From Omphalotus guepiniiformis (taxonomy: Eukaryota > Basidiomycota > Agaricomycetes > Agaricales > Omphalotaceae): 64,000 nt of DNA. The stretch spans positions 1,550,001-1,614,000 of the forward strand of contig JAQOOI010000070.1 in NCBI GenBank assembly GCA_028554645.1, given 5' to 3'. Below the pieces are notes generated by a model. It was not told where the DNA came from and made no database searches. It saw only the letters and a list, made by a program, of their open reading frames with translations. Positions 1-13,126 of this stretch are shown here, piece after piece; position 1 is the first letter of the stretch, and the number at the start of each line of letters is the position of its first letter. The position numbers and the translations under genes were made by a program.

Positions 1-579
1 TCACATCGCTCGTAAGAAAGAAAACAGCAGAGAAACAATATGCAACAACATCAAGTGTACCTTCTGAAGCAATGGTAGCGATATTGTCCTGTACTCAGGA
101 GACTGGTTAGTAACGGAAAACATTCGAATAAACAAAGCGCACACCTTCAACAGAACTGGGATACCATGCAGCAAGCTTCTCTTTCCAGACACTTTTCTTT
201 CGACATCAAGTGCAGCTGCTTGTGCCAGGGCCGACGGATTGGTCTCAATGACTGCTCTTAGCGCCGGGCCTTTCAAGTTCACCTCGTCAATACGCGCAAA
301 ATACGCCTGTGAAGCAATGCAACACTGTTAAAGAGAAAGAGGGCACACGAGTCTATCCGGAAACGTCATCGTTACCTTGACGAGATCAACACTAGTGAAG
401 TGGCCCGCGTCTAGACCATGCTGTAACTCTAACACCGAGGCCTCGTAGAGATCAGGAAAGACACTATCATCAGCTCGAGGCTGAATAGCGCGAACGAATT
501 GCGGAGAGGCAAGACCTCGTACGAGAGTGAGTGTATGGAGGAGAGAGATTGTTATACACAACCATTTCGAGATTGTCAT
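1..579 (-). CDS. Amidase-signature enzyme, 5' part only (runs off the left edge)
   Basis: This is the N-terminal part of an amidase-signature (AS) hydrolase of the GatA/FAAH type. The start ATG is at 577-579. Exon 1 encodes a hydrophobic signal peptide of about 22 residues followed by the conserved DLYEASVLELQ segment. The next exon carries the family motif KRSLLHGIPVLLK, and a short exon at 61-88 encodes DNIATIASEG. An intron opens there and continues to base 1, so the catalytic Ser-Ser-Lys part lies outside the window. The sequence is nearly identical to the complete amidase at 26647-28917, including its upstream DNA, so it is a recent segmental copy. Whether the gene is intact beyond the edge cannot be judged. 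The product would be secreted or enter the secretory pathway. The substrate cannot be predicted from sequence. Confidence 0.8.
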
Positions 580-602
580 GATGCAAAGCGTGGAATGGCC
601 CG

Positions 603-776
603 GATGCTCGACAGGGGTTCAAAGGGACAATGAAGTTGCTGTGAAGGGAATCCTCGCAGCAAGCTTCGTATATTCGAAGGGGGTTTATATACGCCCGGGT
701 GCTCGACAGGGGTTTACGGGGACAATGAAGTAGCTGTGAAAGGAATCCTGGCAGCAAGTTTCGTATATTCGAAGGT
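603..776. repeat. Imperfect tandem repeat in the amidase promoter
   Basis: Two direct copies of about 78 bases lie at roughly 603-680 and 698-776. Both contain gctcgacagggg, the stretch from acaatgaag to ggaatcct, and the near-palindrome ttcgtatattcgaa. A TATA-like tttatata lies between them at about 684. The paralogous promoter at about 28935-29005 has only one unit, so the second unit arose after the segmental duplication or was lost in the other copy. Confidence 0.7.
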
Positions 777-1141
777 GCCAGTGTAAGAGTCAGATGGAAG
801 CAGCTCCTCGGCACGAAGCTTGAGCTAAGGAAGGTGTATTATCCGAGCATACCAGAAGGACGCAAGAGATAAAAGGTCAGAGGAACCGCTGCTAGGCGAG
901 CATTGTAGAAAGGTGGGTATGAGAATCTAAAATATAATAACAACGCTTGAAGACACCGTCTTACAGCACAACGTGCTTGGCGGTTTGAAGTATAAGTGCA
1001 TTTCTGAGCAAATGGCATTCCATTTCAGCAGTCGTGCACGCTATCGAATAGAAGCGCGAATGAACGTACAGTCCATCCAGGTATACAAAAAAGAAGTCCG
1101 CGAAGAGCCGAGAAGGAAAAAAAATCGACATCTAGACGCGC

Positions 1142-1320
1142 TCATGCCTCCACCTTCATGAGATTCAAGCTCAAGGCCGACATCCATGACGTGACACCAT
1201 CTCTGAAGGACATGCACTGAGCTGCAACCGTGCGTGGGACATTGGTAGCCAGCGGTCATGAACTGCCTGCCTAGTCAGCTCGCTTCTCCCAAACGAGCGA
1301 CGATGCATTTCGCCTGCGTA
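1142..1320 (-). pseudogene. Decayed 3' end of the TPR/retropepsin-like gene
   Basis: This stretch matches the last exon of the gene at 29505-31311 in the duplicated block. Read on the minus strand it gives a KCIVARLGEAS segment, an in-frame TGA where the intact copy has Arg, then LGRQFMTAG. About 135-150 bases that encode the membrane segment in the intact copy are missing. The frame then resumes near the end with the matching C-terminus (KVEA, stop). No upstream exons of the parent gene are present, because homology ends abruptly near 1320. It cannot encode a functional protein. Confidence 0.75.
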
Positions 1321-1358
1321 TGCTTCCAGCGGGTTTGTACGTGTGAAACACCACGGGT

Positions 1359-1577
1359 CTATTGACGAACAGGATTGGCCATATGAGGCTGATTGGCGCA
1401 GGAGGATAGCCAGCATGGGCGCCTAGTTGAGCACCAGTATGATAGTTCCTGGAATAGGCGGACTCTCCAACTGCGAGGAGATCCCTCGTGGCTGCTGGAG
1501 CCGTCCCCGCAGCCGTGAACTTCACGGACAGATACGAGAAGCCACAAGCCACCAACAGCCGCAGCCAACGATTTCAT
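1359..1577 (-). CDS. Unrecognised ORF with a signal-peptide-like start
   Basis: This is a 72-residue open frame starting MKSLAAAVGGLWLLV. A hydrophobic stretch of about 20 residues is followed by HGCGDGSSSHE. It begins just beyond the breakpoint of the duplicated block. The start looks like a secreted protein, but the rest does not resemble a family I recognise and no intron-joined continuation is clear. It may be a 5' fragment of a broken secreted-protein gene. The stretch from 1578 to 2127 holds no other feature I can support. Confidence 0.2.
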   Translation of the reverse strand: MKSLAAAVGGLWLLVSVREVHGCGDGSSSHEGSPRSWRVRLFQELSYWCSTRRPCWLSSCANQPHMANPVRQ

Positions 1578-2127
1578 GTGAACAACGATGGATGAGTTGA
1601 GGAAGCAAAGGGGGGTGGATGGAACTTGATCAGAAAGTTCATCAAGTGAGTACAGCTCAAGAATGACAGAACAAAGCTGCCCAACCCTGAGACCCCAGGC
1701 CGGTAGCCACAGACAGCGCGGGATTCGGAAAGTCGATGCGCTGACAAGTCGGGTCAATGTGATCACTTGAAAAGGAGTTGGATAATACCATGTTGAATAT
1801 CGACATGACGAAAGATGACTTGTCACCCTGGAGTCACTGCATGTGTAATAAATCACCAGTAACAGTGTTGTCGAGACCAAGGCCGGCATTGGGGGTTGTG
1901 GGTTGGTTTGAGCTGCGGATATTTCAGAGGAGCTCTTCAATCTGAATCGCAAGCTGACACGGTACCAAAATCGCCGAAAGCAAGATTTGAATTGGATCTG
2001 CAAACAAGAATTCATACCAAATTTCGAACACTCGAACACTCGCATAAAACGAGTTGGGCGCCCTCACATAGGCGCTGCCTGCGTCATATGTAAACACATA
2101 CTAAATCCGTAGTGGCAGATTATTCAA

Positions 2128-3085
2128 TTAGGATTCACGGGAAGTTCCAGCCCTCCGCTGCTCCGCTAACGACCAAAACGAATCATCGCTAGACGTATCC
2201 CATGCATTCGTATCGAGCATGTCCGAGTCAAACAGCAATTCAGTGTGATCACGGCGACGCGGGAAGAGAACAACTCTGCTATCGTCTTTCTGTGGGACGC
2301 TCGCCAGAATGGCCTGCATATCATCCTCAGTGAGGATCTTGCGATACGACTCGGAATCCTGCATTAGGATCACAGCCAGGCGTAGCGAGGGCACACTTAG
2401 GACTCGCTCTAAGATGATGGCTAGGTTTTACGTCAAGGATCCAGGAGGCTCATAAGGGCTTTTGGGGCGCTGGCCATATGCGCAAGCAAAGTGGGTCAAG
2501 CAAGGAAAGGCGACACGAGCGTCTTCTGGGAAGCGATCGGGGGCCGGGATATCGTGAAAGAATGTGAGATGCGTTAAGACTGAATATATGGGCATATTTT
2601 GATATGCCCGATTCAGTACCCAGGCACACACAACGAGCTCACGCAGTTGTTCAGGAAAGACATCATACGTTTTTAGATCGCCTGCAATACCCATGAAAAT
2701 GTGCAGCCGGCGTAGTGCACGACAGGATGGGGCCATCAGATGGGGTGAAGGCGCATTGCCTGGCCTTATCCCGAGACCAAAGCGGTTATAGCACCAATCC
2801 GCTGAGATCGAGGAACTTCGTATTCATCGGCATTTGTTGCTTGCTTCATCAGCTCAGTGAACATATCCACATGGGCGGGTTGAGTAAGAGTGACTGTTCG
2901 GAAGAGGATAGGTGTGATCCAAGCATTTACTTCTTTCGAGCATTTACTTCTTTCGAGACGAGAGCAATGGCGGCAGCTGTCTGGAGGTCTTCTTGGGCCG
3001 CAGATTCTAATATGAGACGAACTATGTCTTTCGGCGCATCCGAAAGTGATCTATATAGATCAGCAATGAGAACAATAGCAAGGAG
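2128..3085 (-). pseudogene. F-box-like family pseudogene (paralog of the 48.3 kb gene)
   Basis: Minus-strand translation follows the protein at 48263-49259 almost end to end: DAPKDIVRLILESAAQED, WITPILFRTV, RRLHIFMGI, FFHDIP, FPCLTHFACAYG, ILERVLSVPSLRLAV and NAWDTSSDDSFW. It carries several disabling lesions. A 17-base tandem duplication (2924-2940 and 2941-2957) shifts the frame. A stop falls in the middle (codon after ALVSG), and another stop lies at about 2427-2429, just before NLAIILERV. The family looks like the basidiomycete F-box/LRR-like hypothetical proteins. This copy lies in opposite orientation to the intact gene 45 kb away. Confidence 0.85.
2924..2957. repeat. 17-bp tandem duplication inside the F-box-like pseudogene
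   Basis: The unit catttacttctttcgag occurs twice back to back. The insertion of 17 bases is not a multiple of three and breaks the reading frame. It is probably the inactivating or an early lesion. Confidence 0.9.
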
Positions 3086-3693
3086 TATCACGGAAACTTA
3101 CTGTGATAGTAGCTCAAAATCTCTTGGACCCATAATATACTTCCTTCCTTCCTTCTGTGGTCGTGATAACTCAGAGCCCTGGACCATATTGTATCACGTT
3201 TCACGACAAAGTTCAAAGCGCCAAGGTTGTGACGAAGACGGTGGAGTCCAAGTGTGCTTCAACACCCGACAGCTGCCCGACACTGGACAGTATGTGCGTT
3301 AAGGCCACTTCAACGCCAATGGCCATCGGATTCTGATCAGCATGAGAACGGTCACGTGCGAAGGAGATAGTGCTACAGTAGACGTTAGGGGTATATTCAT
3401 TCGGTATTATCTTCATAGGCCATATGGACATACAGACAGTCACAGATTCAACAAGGAGCATGTAAAGCTACATATTAGAGCCTGAAGACTGCAAATGGTT
3501 AGGCAATTTATAAGCTGCACGACACGAGTAAAAAAAATCGAAAACCAGACTACAGACGGAAAAAAAAAAAACAAGGAAGAAAATTTATATTACACGCAGC
3601 ACCAACACACTTGACGCTGCATCGCATCCCATCAACAAAAGATTCAGCATCTGTGAACTAGTCCATTCCGGTACTTGGAACTCGTGCGTTCTG
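3086..3693. other. Intergenic region with no gene seen
   Basis: AT-rich stretches with A-tracts near 3530-3570 are present, and only short ORFs in any frame. The right end should include the 3' untranslated region of the minus-strand CaM-kinase gene. Confidence 0.5.
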
Positions 3694-3721
3694 ACCCCAA
3701 CCCCCACCCCGACCCCCCACC
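3694..3721 (-). promoter_or_regulatory. G-quadruplex-type motif in the kinase 3' UTR
   Basis: On the minus (sense) strand four runs of four to six G are separated by loops of one to two bases. The tract lies about 70-95 bases beyond the kinase stop codon at 3790, so it would be in the 3' UTR if the transcript extends that far. The match to the four-run pattern is direct. Folding and function are inferred. Confidence 0.55.
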
Positions 3722-3789
3722 TTTTCTCTTTCTTGAACCAAATCAAGATCTCCCAGTTCTCATCCCTCATCCCTCCTTTCCCATCCCAC

Positions 3790-6586
<2,797 letters not shown>

Positions 6587-7922
6587 CCTTGCGATTTCTT
6601 GCGGAGCTCTGCTGCTTGTATCTTCTTCGCAAGTCGAGTATTCAAGAGGTAGAAGAAAGTTATGTACAAAGTCCGGTTATTCGTTCAACTTGAAGCTTTA
6701 AAGCGTTGCCTTAAGCTAGAGGCTTGGAGGTCTTCGATCAACCATAGAATTCACTCTGGGGCTCTTTTTGTCTTTTCCTCCTTGCTCTGCCTCTGCCTCG
6801 CCTCACTCAACCCACGAGTATGAAAAGAACGTTGAGCATGGTTATACCGATCACTCCATTGCTTTAACACCGCGATTTGTACAGCACTTTATTGAAGTCT
6901 AGAATGTGATACTTTTTGTTCGCATTCACTTGGGTAATGGCTTCTGCTTCTGCTTCTGCGCACTTGTCCCGCCATCTCTCACATGAACAACAACATCCGT
7001 AGAACGCGGTTCACATTGGTCGCAAGACGGTCCTCCGCCGTCATAGACGTATCCTCTCTAGATCTTCCGGATTGGACGGCGCGGTGTTGTGCTTTACAGG
7101 CAAAGGGTCACAATTCCAGGCATACGAAGCGGCTATGTTTCGCCAGCACGATTGAATCTGGACCCAGGACTCCTACTGTACTTATGTCCTTAGCGTGCAT
7201 CATTTGATACCCGAGGATTTACTGTCGTCGATTTCTCAATGCCCAGTACCCAAATCGCTGCTCAGTTTCGACCGAGACATCACGGAATCGACTACTTACC
7301 GAGGACTTATGTGGTTCGCATCTGGAATTTCGCTTTCATACATTCAAACTCCTTCAAATATCCATGGCTCCTAGCTCCAGGAAGCCCGACATTGACCTTC
7401 CGAATAACTGGTTACATATTTCATCAAGAACTTCCGTCGGCGTTGGCGATTTGGATTCATATCACTTTCTCAAAGCAGATAGTAGTACGTACGTATGTAA
7501 GTATTAATGATAGATTCAATGTTACTTGCAACTCCTCTTTTAATCCTTGTTTTTCCAGACAAAAATACAAAATTACCGTCGGCTTTCCTTCCTTTCGTAA
7601 CACCCCCACCGCCTAGCATTTCACAGATTAAATGGCTATTTCACTAAGTATGTCGATCGATAGTCAATCCCAGGATCCAGCACATCCCTGATAGTGACTC
7701 TTTTCACTGTCACGAAGCTCAACTCTGCGTTTACATACATACAAGCTGGGCTTCCTTGGGGCTTCAAATTTGCATCTTGTGATTCTGAAGAGATGCGCTA
7801 TTATCCCGGGGATAGCTTCTTCAAGCCGACTTACTTATGGAATTCACGTGAGATTGTCATGATCATTGCATTGTTCATATTGCAAGGTCATAGGAATGTG
7901 GAAGCGTAGGTTTACGGGTCGT

Positions 7923-8144
7923 TTAACTCTGGCCGAAACCATCCGATATCAAGGCCAAGAAGGAAGTGCCATTGAAGGACGACCTACGTCTCCGCATACA
8001 ATCACAGGATTGGATATACTCATCTACGAAAGCCCCTACATTAGGACGGAGAACAGGATATGTATATCTTACCTTCTGACGTAGTCGCTTGCAGTGTCTC
8101 CCCATTCCTTCTTGTCGGTACACTGTACCATTGAAGGCAATCAT
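7923..8144 (-). mobile_element. Possible decayed Ty3/gypsy-like integrase fragment
   Basis: One minus-strand frame reads KRLRQKVRYTYPVLRPNVG followed by AFVDEYIQSCDCMRRR. The pattern of basic residues, aromatic-Pro, then FVxEYIxxCDxC resembles the zinc-binding (HHCC) region at the start of LTR-retrotransposon integrases. The upstream histidines are not clear, and no reverse transcriptase, core integrase or LTR pair was found nearby. If real it is an old remnant. This single motif could also arise by chance. Confidence 0.35.
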
Positions 8145-8320
8145 TGAAACTTCACGTCGCCCGACGATCAGCTTCGGGCAACCCTGTGTGTACTTACTTA
8201 CTGGACAACCGAATATCGCGTCACGATATCACAGTTCGTTCCGGACTGAGGGTCCCATCCTCAAGTTCTCCGCTGGCGGACACTCACGATGACCTGACAA
8301 TAGGAAAACTCGTCTAATGC

Positions 8321-8328
8321 TATAAAAA
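8321..8328 (+). promoter_or_regulatory. TATA box of the hydrophobin gene
   Basis: The sequence tataaaaa lies 93 bases upstream of the start codon at 8414. This is a usual distance for a strongly expressed fungal gene. Confidence 0.6.
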
Positions 8329-8413
8329 CCCTACACATCCGTCCTTCAAGTATCATTCGCATATTCCACCACAACACATAATCAAGAATCAGCACTCAGC
8401 CTACTCTTCAACC

Positions 8414-8896
8414 ATGCAATTCACTCTCATCACGATCTTCTCAGTCCTCTTCACCTTCGTCTCTGCCAACCCCATCAACACCAATGCTGCCCGCGGCAGT
8501 GGAAACTGTAACACTGGTTCTATGACCTGCTGTAACAGTGTACAAGATGCTTGCAGCCCGCAGGCTATGGCTTTGCTCAGCAAGGTCGGTGTGGCTGTTG
8601 AGAGTGTTACGGGTCAGGTTGGAATTGGGTGTTCGCCTGTTTCTGTGCTTAGTGCTGGTGGAAGTTCCTGGTAAGTTAAACTAAAGTGTTTGTGTGTTGA
8701 TCTGGTGTGTAGAATTGATATGTATGGTTGTAGCTCTGCCTCGCCTGTTTGCTGCGAGAATAACTCTTTTAGTAAGTGACTTGAACCGGCTTTTACACTT
8801 CTTGTCCGAGTTCTTTGGAGAATGATACTGATTGGATCTGTATTCGTATCTCTAGACGGCGTCATTGCTTTGGGCTGTGTCAACCTTAATCTCTGA
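8414..8896 (+). CDS. Class I hydrophobin
   Basis: This is a small secreted amphipathic protein that assembles at air-water interfaces on hyphae and fruiting bodies. Three exons (8414-8670, 8734-8771, 8856-8896) splice in phase to 111 residues. A signal peptide of about 19 residues ends near SANP. The eight hydrophobin cysteines are all present: C-x6-CC-x32-C-x12-C-x5-CC-x12-C, which fits class I spacing. A ninth cysteine (VQDACSPQ) sits between CC and the fourth family cysteine and is unusual. A TATA box precedes the gene. No hydrophobin cluster is seen, although a small ORF at 9687 starts in a similar way. Confidence 0.95.
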
Positions 8897-10193
8897 ACGA
8901 TTGCTTTTGGCTCGGTTGATTGGCTACTATCGACTTCTGTCTGGTTCACGATGGGTTATTTGCTATCACCCAGAATTGAATTGATGCAACAAGTGTCGAT
9001 CTCAGACTTCCATTATAAAGATAAAATAATTAGATATGATCTGCTACTTTAATGACTTTGAAATAATACGCTACCTTGCCATTCTTGCCTCTTTCTCGGG
9101 CCTTTCGATGGCTTGATTCATAATGTTGTTGTGGCGTTAGTACTACCTTGAGATCGACTCGGAAGCACAGTGGTCAAAGCCGCATACGTTGACTGTGTAA
9201 GTGCTTCATATGCACGTATAACATAGCGAAACTTTAGAGATAGAGATCGTACGAAGACGATTTTCACCTTTTAGGTTATAATAATAGGTTCAGGATCGCA
9301 GCCATTCCGTTAGAAGTTCTTTGTGGTAAGTAAGTATTTCTTCACTAATCACCCTCTGGTGGCAAGGTGGTCGCGTACGCTCAGCCAATGCACACCTGGA
9401 AGTAAGTAAGTACCTATATTACAATATTAAGTTCTTCACTGTGCCTCGATAAACGATATTTGCCTCCGTCCGGCGGCGGGGTCGAGCATATATATGATTC
9501 GCTCACGGTGTCGGGAAACTACAAGTCAGGGCTCGGCCAAGAACATAAAACCATCAATCCTTCCCATTTTTATCCCCTTCATTATTCGAAGGTCCCTCTC
9601 GAACCTCACACTCAAACCACTCCCCAGCTCGAAGTATACTCACCTCTGAGTCCCGATCCTCATCCGAATTCTCAGTGACCAAAACCATGCAATTGAAGTT
9701 TCTCGTCCTCGTTGCTGCCAAGATTGGCTTCAACGCCGATGTTCTGACCCTAGGTCTTCAATTTGATGAAATATATCAGGTCGGTTTCGTCTCAAGGCCC
9801 AAGCTGAGCCAAGGCTTCTGGCACTGACCAACCGACAAACCGACGACGCTGCGCGACCTCTTGCCCCAATCAGTAATACCGTCGCCTAAATACATAGCAG
9901 ATACTTTACGCTGCTCTCGTCTGTAGTTATACTCACTGGTAAGGCATTCGACGCCTCATAAATCACCTCTATAACACAAAGGAGATTGATGTTGGCAACT
10001 TGAACAGAAGAGGATAGATAGGAGTGAAATACTGAAGTACTGATCAGCTGACAAGTTGTACCTGCAAGGGTGGGAAACTACTCATCACTGGTGAGTCATT
10101 GACTCATTCACGGGCGCTGTAGCCTTAGGGCGCTGCAGCCTGTATAAATTGCTTAGGGTGATGTTACACCTTTCTCAAACCTAACTTGCAGCG
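8897..10193. other. Intergenic region, mostly without genes
   Basis: Apart from the small signal-peptide ORF at 9687-9827 nothing coding is supported. A TATA-like catatatatg lies at 9487-9496. A TATA-like tataaatt at 10143-10150 lies about 45 bases before the start codon of the first F-box gene. Confidence 0.5.
9687..9827 (+). CDS. Small ORF with a signal-peptide-like start, possible gene remnant
   Basis: Forty-six codons begin MQLKFLVLVAAKIG, preceded by a leader (aaaacc) like that of the hydrophobin at 8414, whose start is MQFTLITIF. The remainder (LTLGLQFDEIYQ) contains no cysteines and matches nothing I know. It could be the 5' fragment of a dead secreted-protein gene or a chance ORF. 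Confidence 0.2.
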   Translation: MQLKFLVLVAAKIGFNADVLTLGLQFDEIYQVGFVSRPKLSQGFWH

Positions 10194-11460
10194 ATGGTCT
10201 CGCCAGTTCTTCCCAAGTCGACGAAGCGTCTACGAGTGACGAAGCGTCTACAAGTGACAGAAAGCCAGGAAGAGTATCATCCGCGTTCCAAACGCACAAG
10301 AACCTCAAAAAAGACACCGGCGGCTTCAGCTTCAACGACTAGGACAACACGCAAAAAGAGAACCGCCAATACGAAACAAATAGCGACAGCAACACTTTTA
10401 GATCTACCCGCAGAACTGTTGAATGAAGTGATAAATTTCCGGGTTTCTTTTGCTTGAGACTCGGAGGTTGCTCATTGATTTTTCGAAATGCAGGTTCTGT
10501 CATACTTGCCGATGAAGGACTTGTTGACGTTGTCGAGCCTCTGCAGGGTACTTCGTGATTTCTTAACTGATGACTCGGATTACTGCAAGGCAGTTTGGAG
10601 AAGTTCGCGACGATGTGAACTTGTGCCAGTTCCCGACCCTCCGGAAGGGGTCGCAGAGGAGCAGTGGGCTAGATTCCTTTACGGAACGACATGCCAAGTA
10701 CGTGCCTATCTTGCTCGGTATCATTCTAAAACGCTACTGAAAGTCGACGGTAGTTGTGTGGTGCGAAGGTCAAGTTGATACATATCTATTCATTGCAACG
10801 TCGTCTATGCAAGAAATGCATGACGAAGAAGTGAGTAAATCTCAAACGCCGATTCTTGTTGTGAAAGATATTCAACTCAAAAATGTCTGTCTATGTTGTA
10901 GCGTTGTCCGAGGCGGCGAACAACCAACTAGGTTTGCCAAACGGTTACCCTTTGCAAGTTTGTCGGTTCTTCCCCTCCTACCGGCTACTTGTACGTAGCG
11001 TCATTCTGGGTTGACCGCCAGCAGTTCTGAACGCGCAACTCTGTTTTAGACAAGTACCTTGGTGCGGTATCAGGGGGAAAAGTTTATTATGAAAACTTCT
11101 ATGACAGTGGATACTATTGGATTCCGGACATAACCAAGATGTCAAAATTACTCGCTCGAGATTATCCCGAGGTTTTCTTCTCAGAGAAGATGGAATCGGA
11201 GTCGCCTGAATACAAGAAATTCCGTGACACAAGGACTGCTTATGTGCAGAAGGTCAGGGAGGTAAGTTTGAGGTTCCATTTGATTGATTTACAGATTATG
11301 TTGATTGAATGAGTTATGATAGCATTCAGAACAATGTTGTAAATGGGAAGACGAAATGAACGAGCAACTCGGAAGAGAGAAAATGGCAAATTTGAAACCT
11401 CAGCTTGATAGAGATGATCATGAAGCTGATGAATCAGAATCTGACGATCGAGATATGTAA
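10194..11460 (+). CDS. F-box protein with a CxxC zinc-ribbon-like pair (tandem copy 1)
   Basis: Six exons (10194-10427, 10494-10697, 10754-10830, 10902-10990, 11050-11261, 11323-11460) splice in phase to 317 residues. The N-terminus is basic and NLS-like (SKRTRTSKK, TTRKKR). An F-box follows at about residues 70-115: LLDLPAELLNE joined to VLSYLPMKDLLTLSSLC. Then come EGVAEEQWARFLYG and two cysteine pairs, CQLCG and CKKC, about 18 residues apart, which suggest a metal-binding ribbon. The C-terminus has a YYWIPDITKMSK motif and ends acidic. F-box proteins recruit substrates to SCF ubiquitin ligases through Skp1; the substrate is unknown. The gene is followed in tandem by a close paralog. Confidence 0.88.
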
Positions 11461-11846
11461 CGACATTTTTCTATATCTACCGGGAAATGTGATATTCAGC
11501 AGTATTCTCCTATGCCTACGCCCCTCCACCAAGATTTTTTAGAAAGAAAATGTATCGGGTTGGTTTACTCAGGGCCTCTAGTCGAGTCCTGGCTGACGAC
11601 CTTGTCCCAATCAATATTCCCGTCGTATCTCATGAAATTCATGCATAGCAATTACTTTACGCTGCTTTCGTCTGCAATGCTACCCACTGATAAATCATTC
11701 GCTGCTTCATAAATCTCTTGCAAATACAAGGTCGCAGTGGCGTAGCATTATGTAATTTAATGAGGGTGGGAACTACGACTCATCAGTGAGTCATTCACCG
11801 GGATATAATAGACAAGGTGATAACCCTAGCTTGCATTGCGACAGCG

Positions 11847-13126
11847 ATGATGGACTCGCCGGTGCCCTCCAAGTCGACGAAGCGTATACGAATTACAGAA
11901 AGCCAAGAGGAGTATCATCCGCGCTCCAAACGCACAAGAACTTCAAAGAGAACACCGGCGGCTTCAGCTTCATCTAGGACAACACGCAAAAAGAAATCCG
12001 ACAAAAAGAAACAAATCGCGAAAGCGCCACTTTTAGATCTACCCGCAGAAATGTTGAATGAAGTGAGGAAGTTTTGGACGTTCAATTCTCTTGAGATATG
12101 TGGGTTACTGATCGCGTTTCTTTAAAATGCAGATCCTCTCATACTTGCCGATGAAAGATCTTTTGACTCTGTCGAGCCTCTGCAAGGATTTTCGTGCTTT
12201 CTTGACTGATAACTCGGATTACTCCAGGAAAGTTTGGAGTTCTTCACGCCAGTGTGAGCTTGTGCCGGTTCCCGATCCTCCGGAAGGTGTGGCGGAGGAG
12301 CAATGGGCTAGATTCCTTTATGGATCGACGTGCCAGTTGTGTATCCGTCTTGTTCGGCATCTTTCTGATCATGAAGAGCCGCTGAAAGTCGACGGTAGTT
12401 GTGTGGCGCGAAAGTCAAGTTGATACACATCTATTCGTTGCAACGTCGTGTTTGCAAGAAATGCATGACAAAGAAGTGAGTCGCTTTCATTCGGTTCTAA
12501 TCGTAAAAGGTATGCGTCTCTAATGTGTGCTTATGTTGTAGCGTTGTTCGAGGTCGCGACCAACCAACTAGGTTTGCCAAAAGGTTACCCTTTGCAAGTT
12601 TGTCGGTTCTTCCGCTCATACCGTCTACCCGTACGTATAGTCATTACGGATTGGCCGCCAGTAATTCTGAACGCGCTATCTTCCTCAGACAAGGACCTTG
12701 GATCGGGGTCATGGGAAAGAAGATTTCAACCAAGGGGCTCTAGCGGATACTATTGGATTTCGGACATAACTAAGATGTCAAAGTTACTCGCTCAAGAATA
12801 TCCCGAAGTTTTTTTCTCAGAGAAGATGGCAGCGGAGTCGCCTGAATACCAGAGATTCTATGACACGAAGGTTAGTTATGTTAGGGGTGTCATGAAAGTG
12901 AGTTTGAGGCTGCCGTGATTCACTTGTTCAAAATTTGATTTACCGTGTCACCCAGCATTCGGAAACATGTTGCAGATGGGAAGTTAAAATGAGAGAGAAA
13001 ATCGAGAAAGTCGAGAAAGTCAGACGAATGGAACTTGGATTCTCTGCTCATGAGAAAGTTCAGTCCACGGGACCTTTTGGTCTGATTGGAGACGAATCAG
13101 ACTATGACTATGATGAGGACCTATAA
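11847..13126 (+). CDS. F-box protein with a CxxC zinc-ribbon-like pair (tandem copy 2)
   Basis: This is a tandem paralog of the gene at 10194-11460, with the same exon layout and intron positions. The basic N-terminus (SKRTRTSKR, TRKKKSDKKK), the F-box (LLDLPAEMLNE joined to ILSYLPMKDLLTLSSLC), the CQLCG and CKKC pairs, YYWISDITKMSK and an acidic C-terminus (DYDYDEDL) are all conserved. The start is taken at 11847 by alignment with copy 1, although the open frame extends upstream to 11817. Intergenic DNA upstream of both genes is also similar (a tcatcagtgagtcattca-like element), so the unit duplicated with its promoter. Both copies look functional. Confidence 0.87.

Larger units (their letters stand above)
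6587..8413. other. Gene-poor region with a possible retroelement relic
   Basis: No intact gene is visible over 1.8 kb, apart from the integrase-like fragment described separately. Several ORFs of 60-125 codons exist on the plus strand (for example 7239-7616). None has a recognisable domain or a convincing splice partner, and neighbouring frames are just as open. The left end is the upstream region of the CaM-kinase. Confidence 0.5.
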
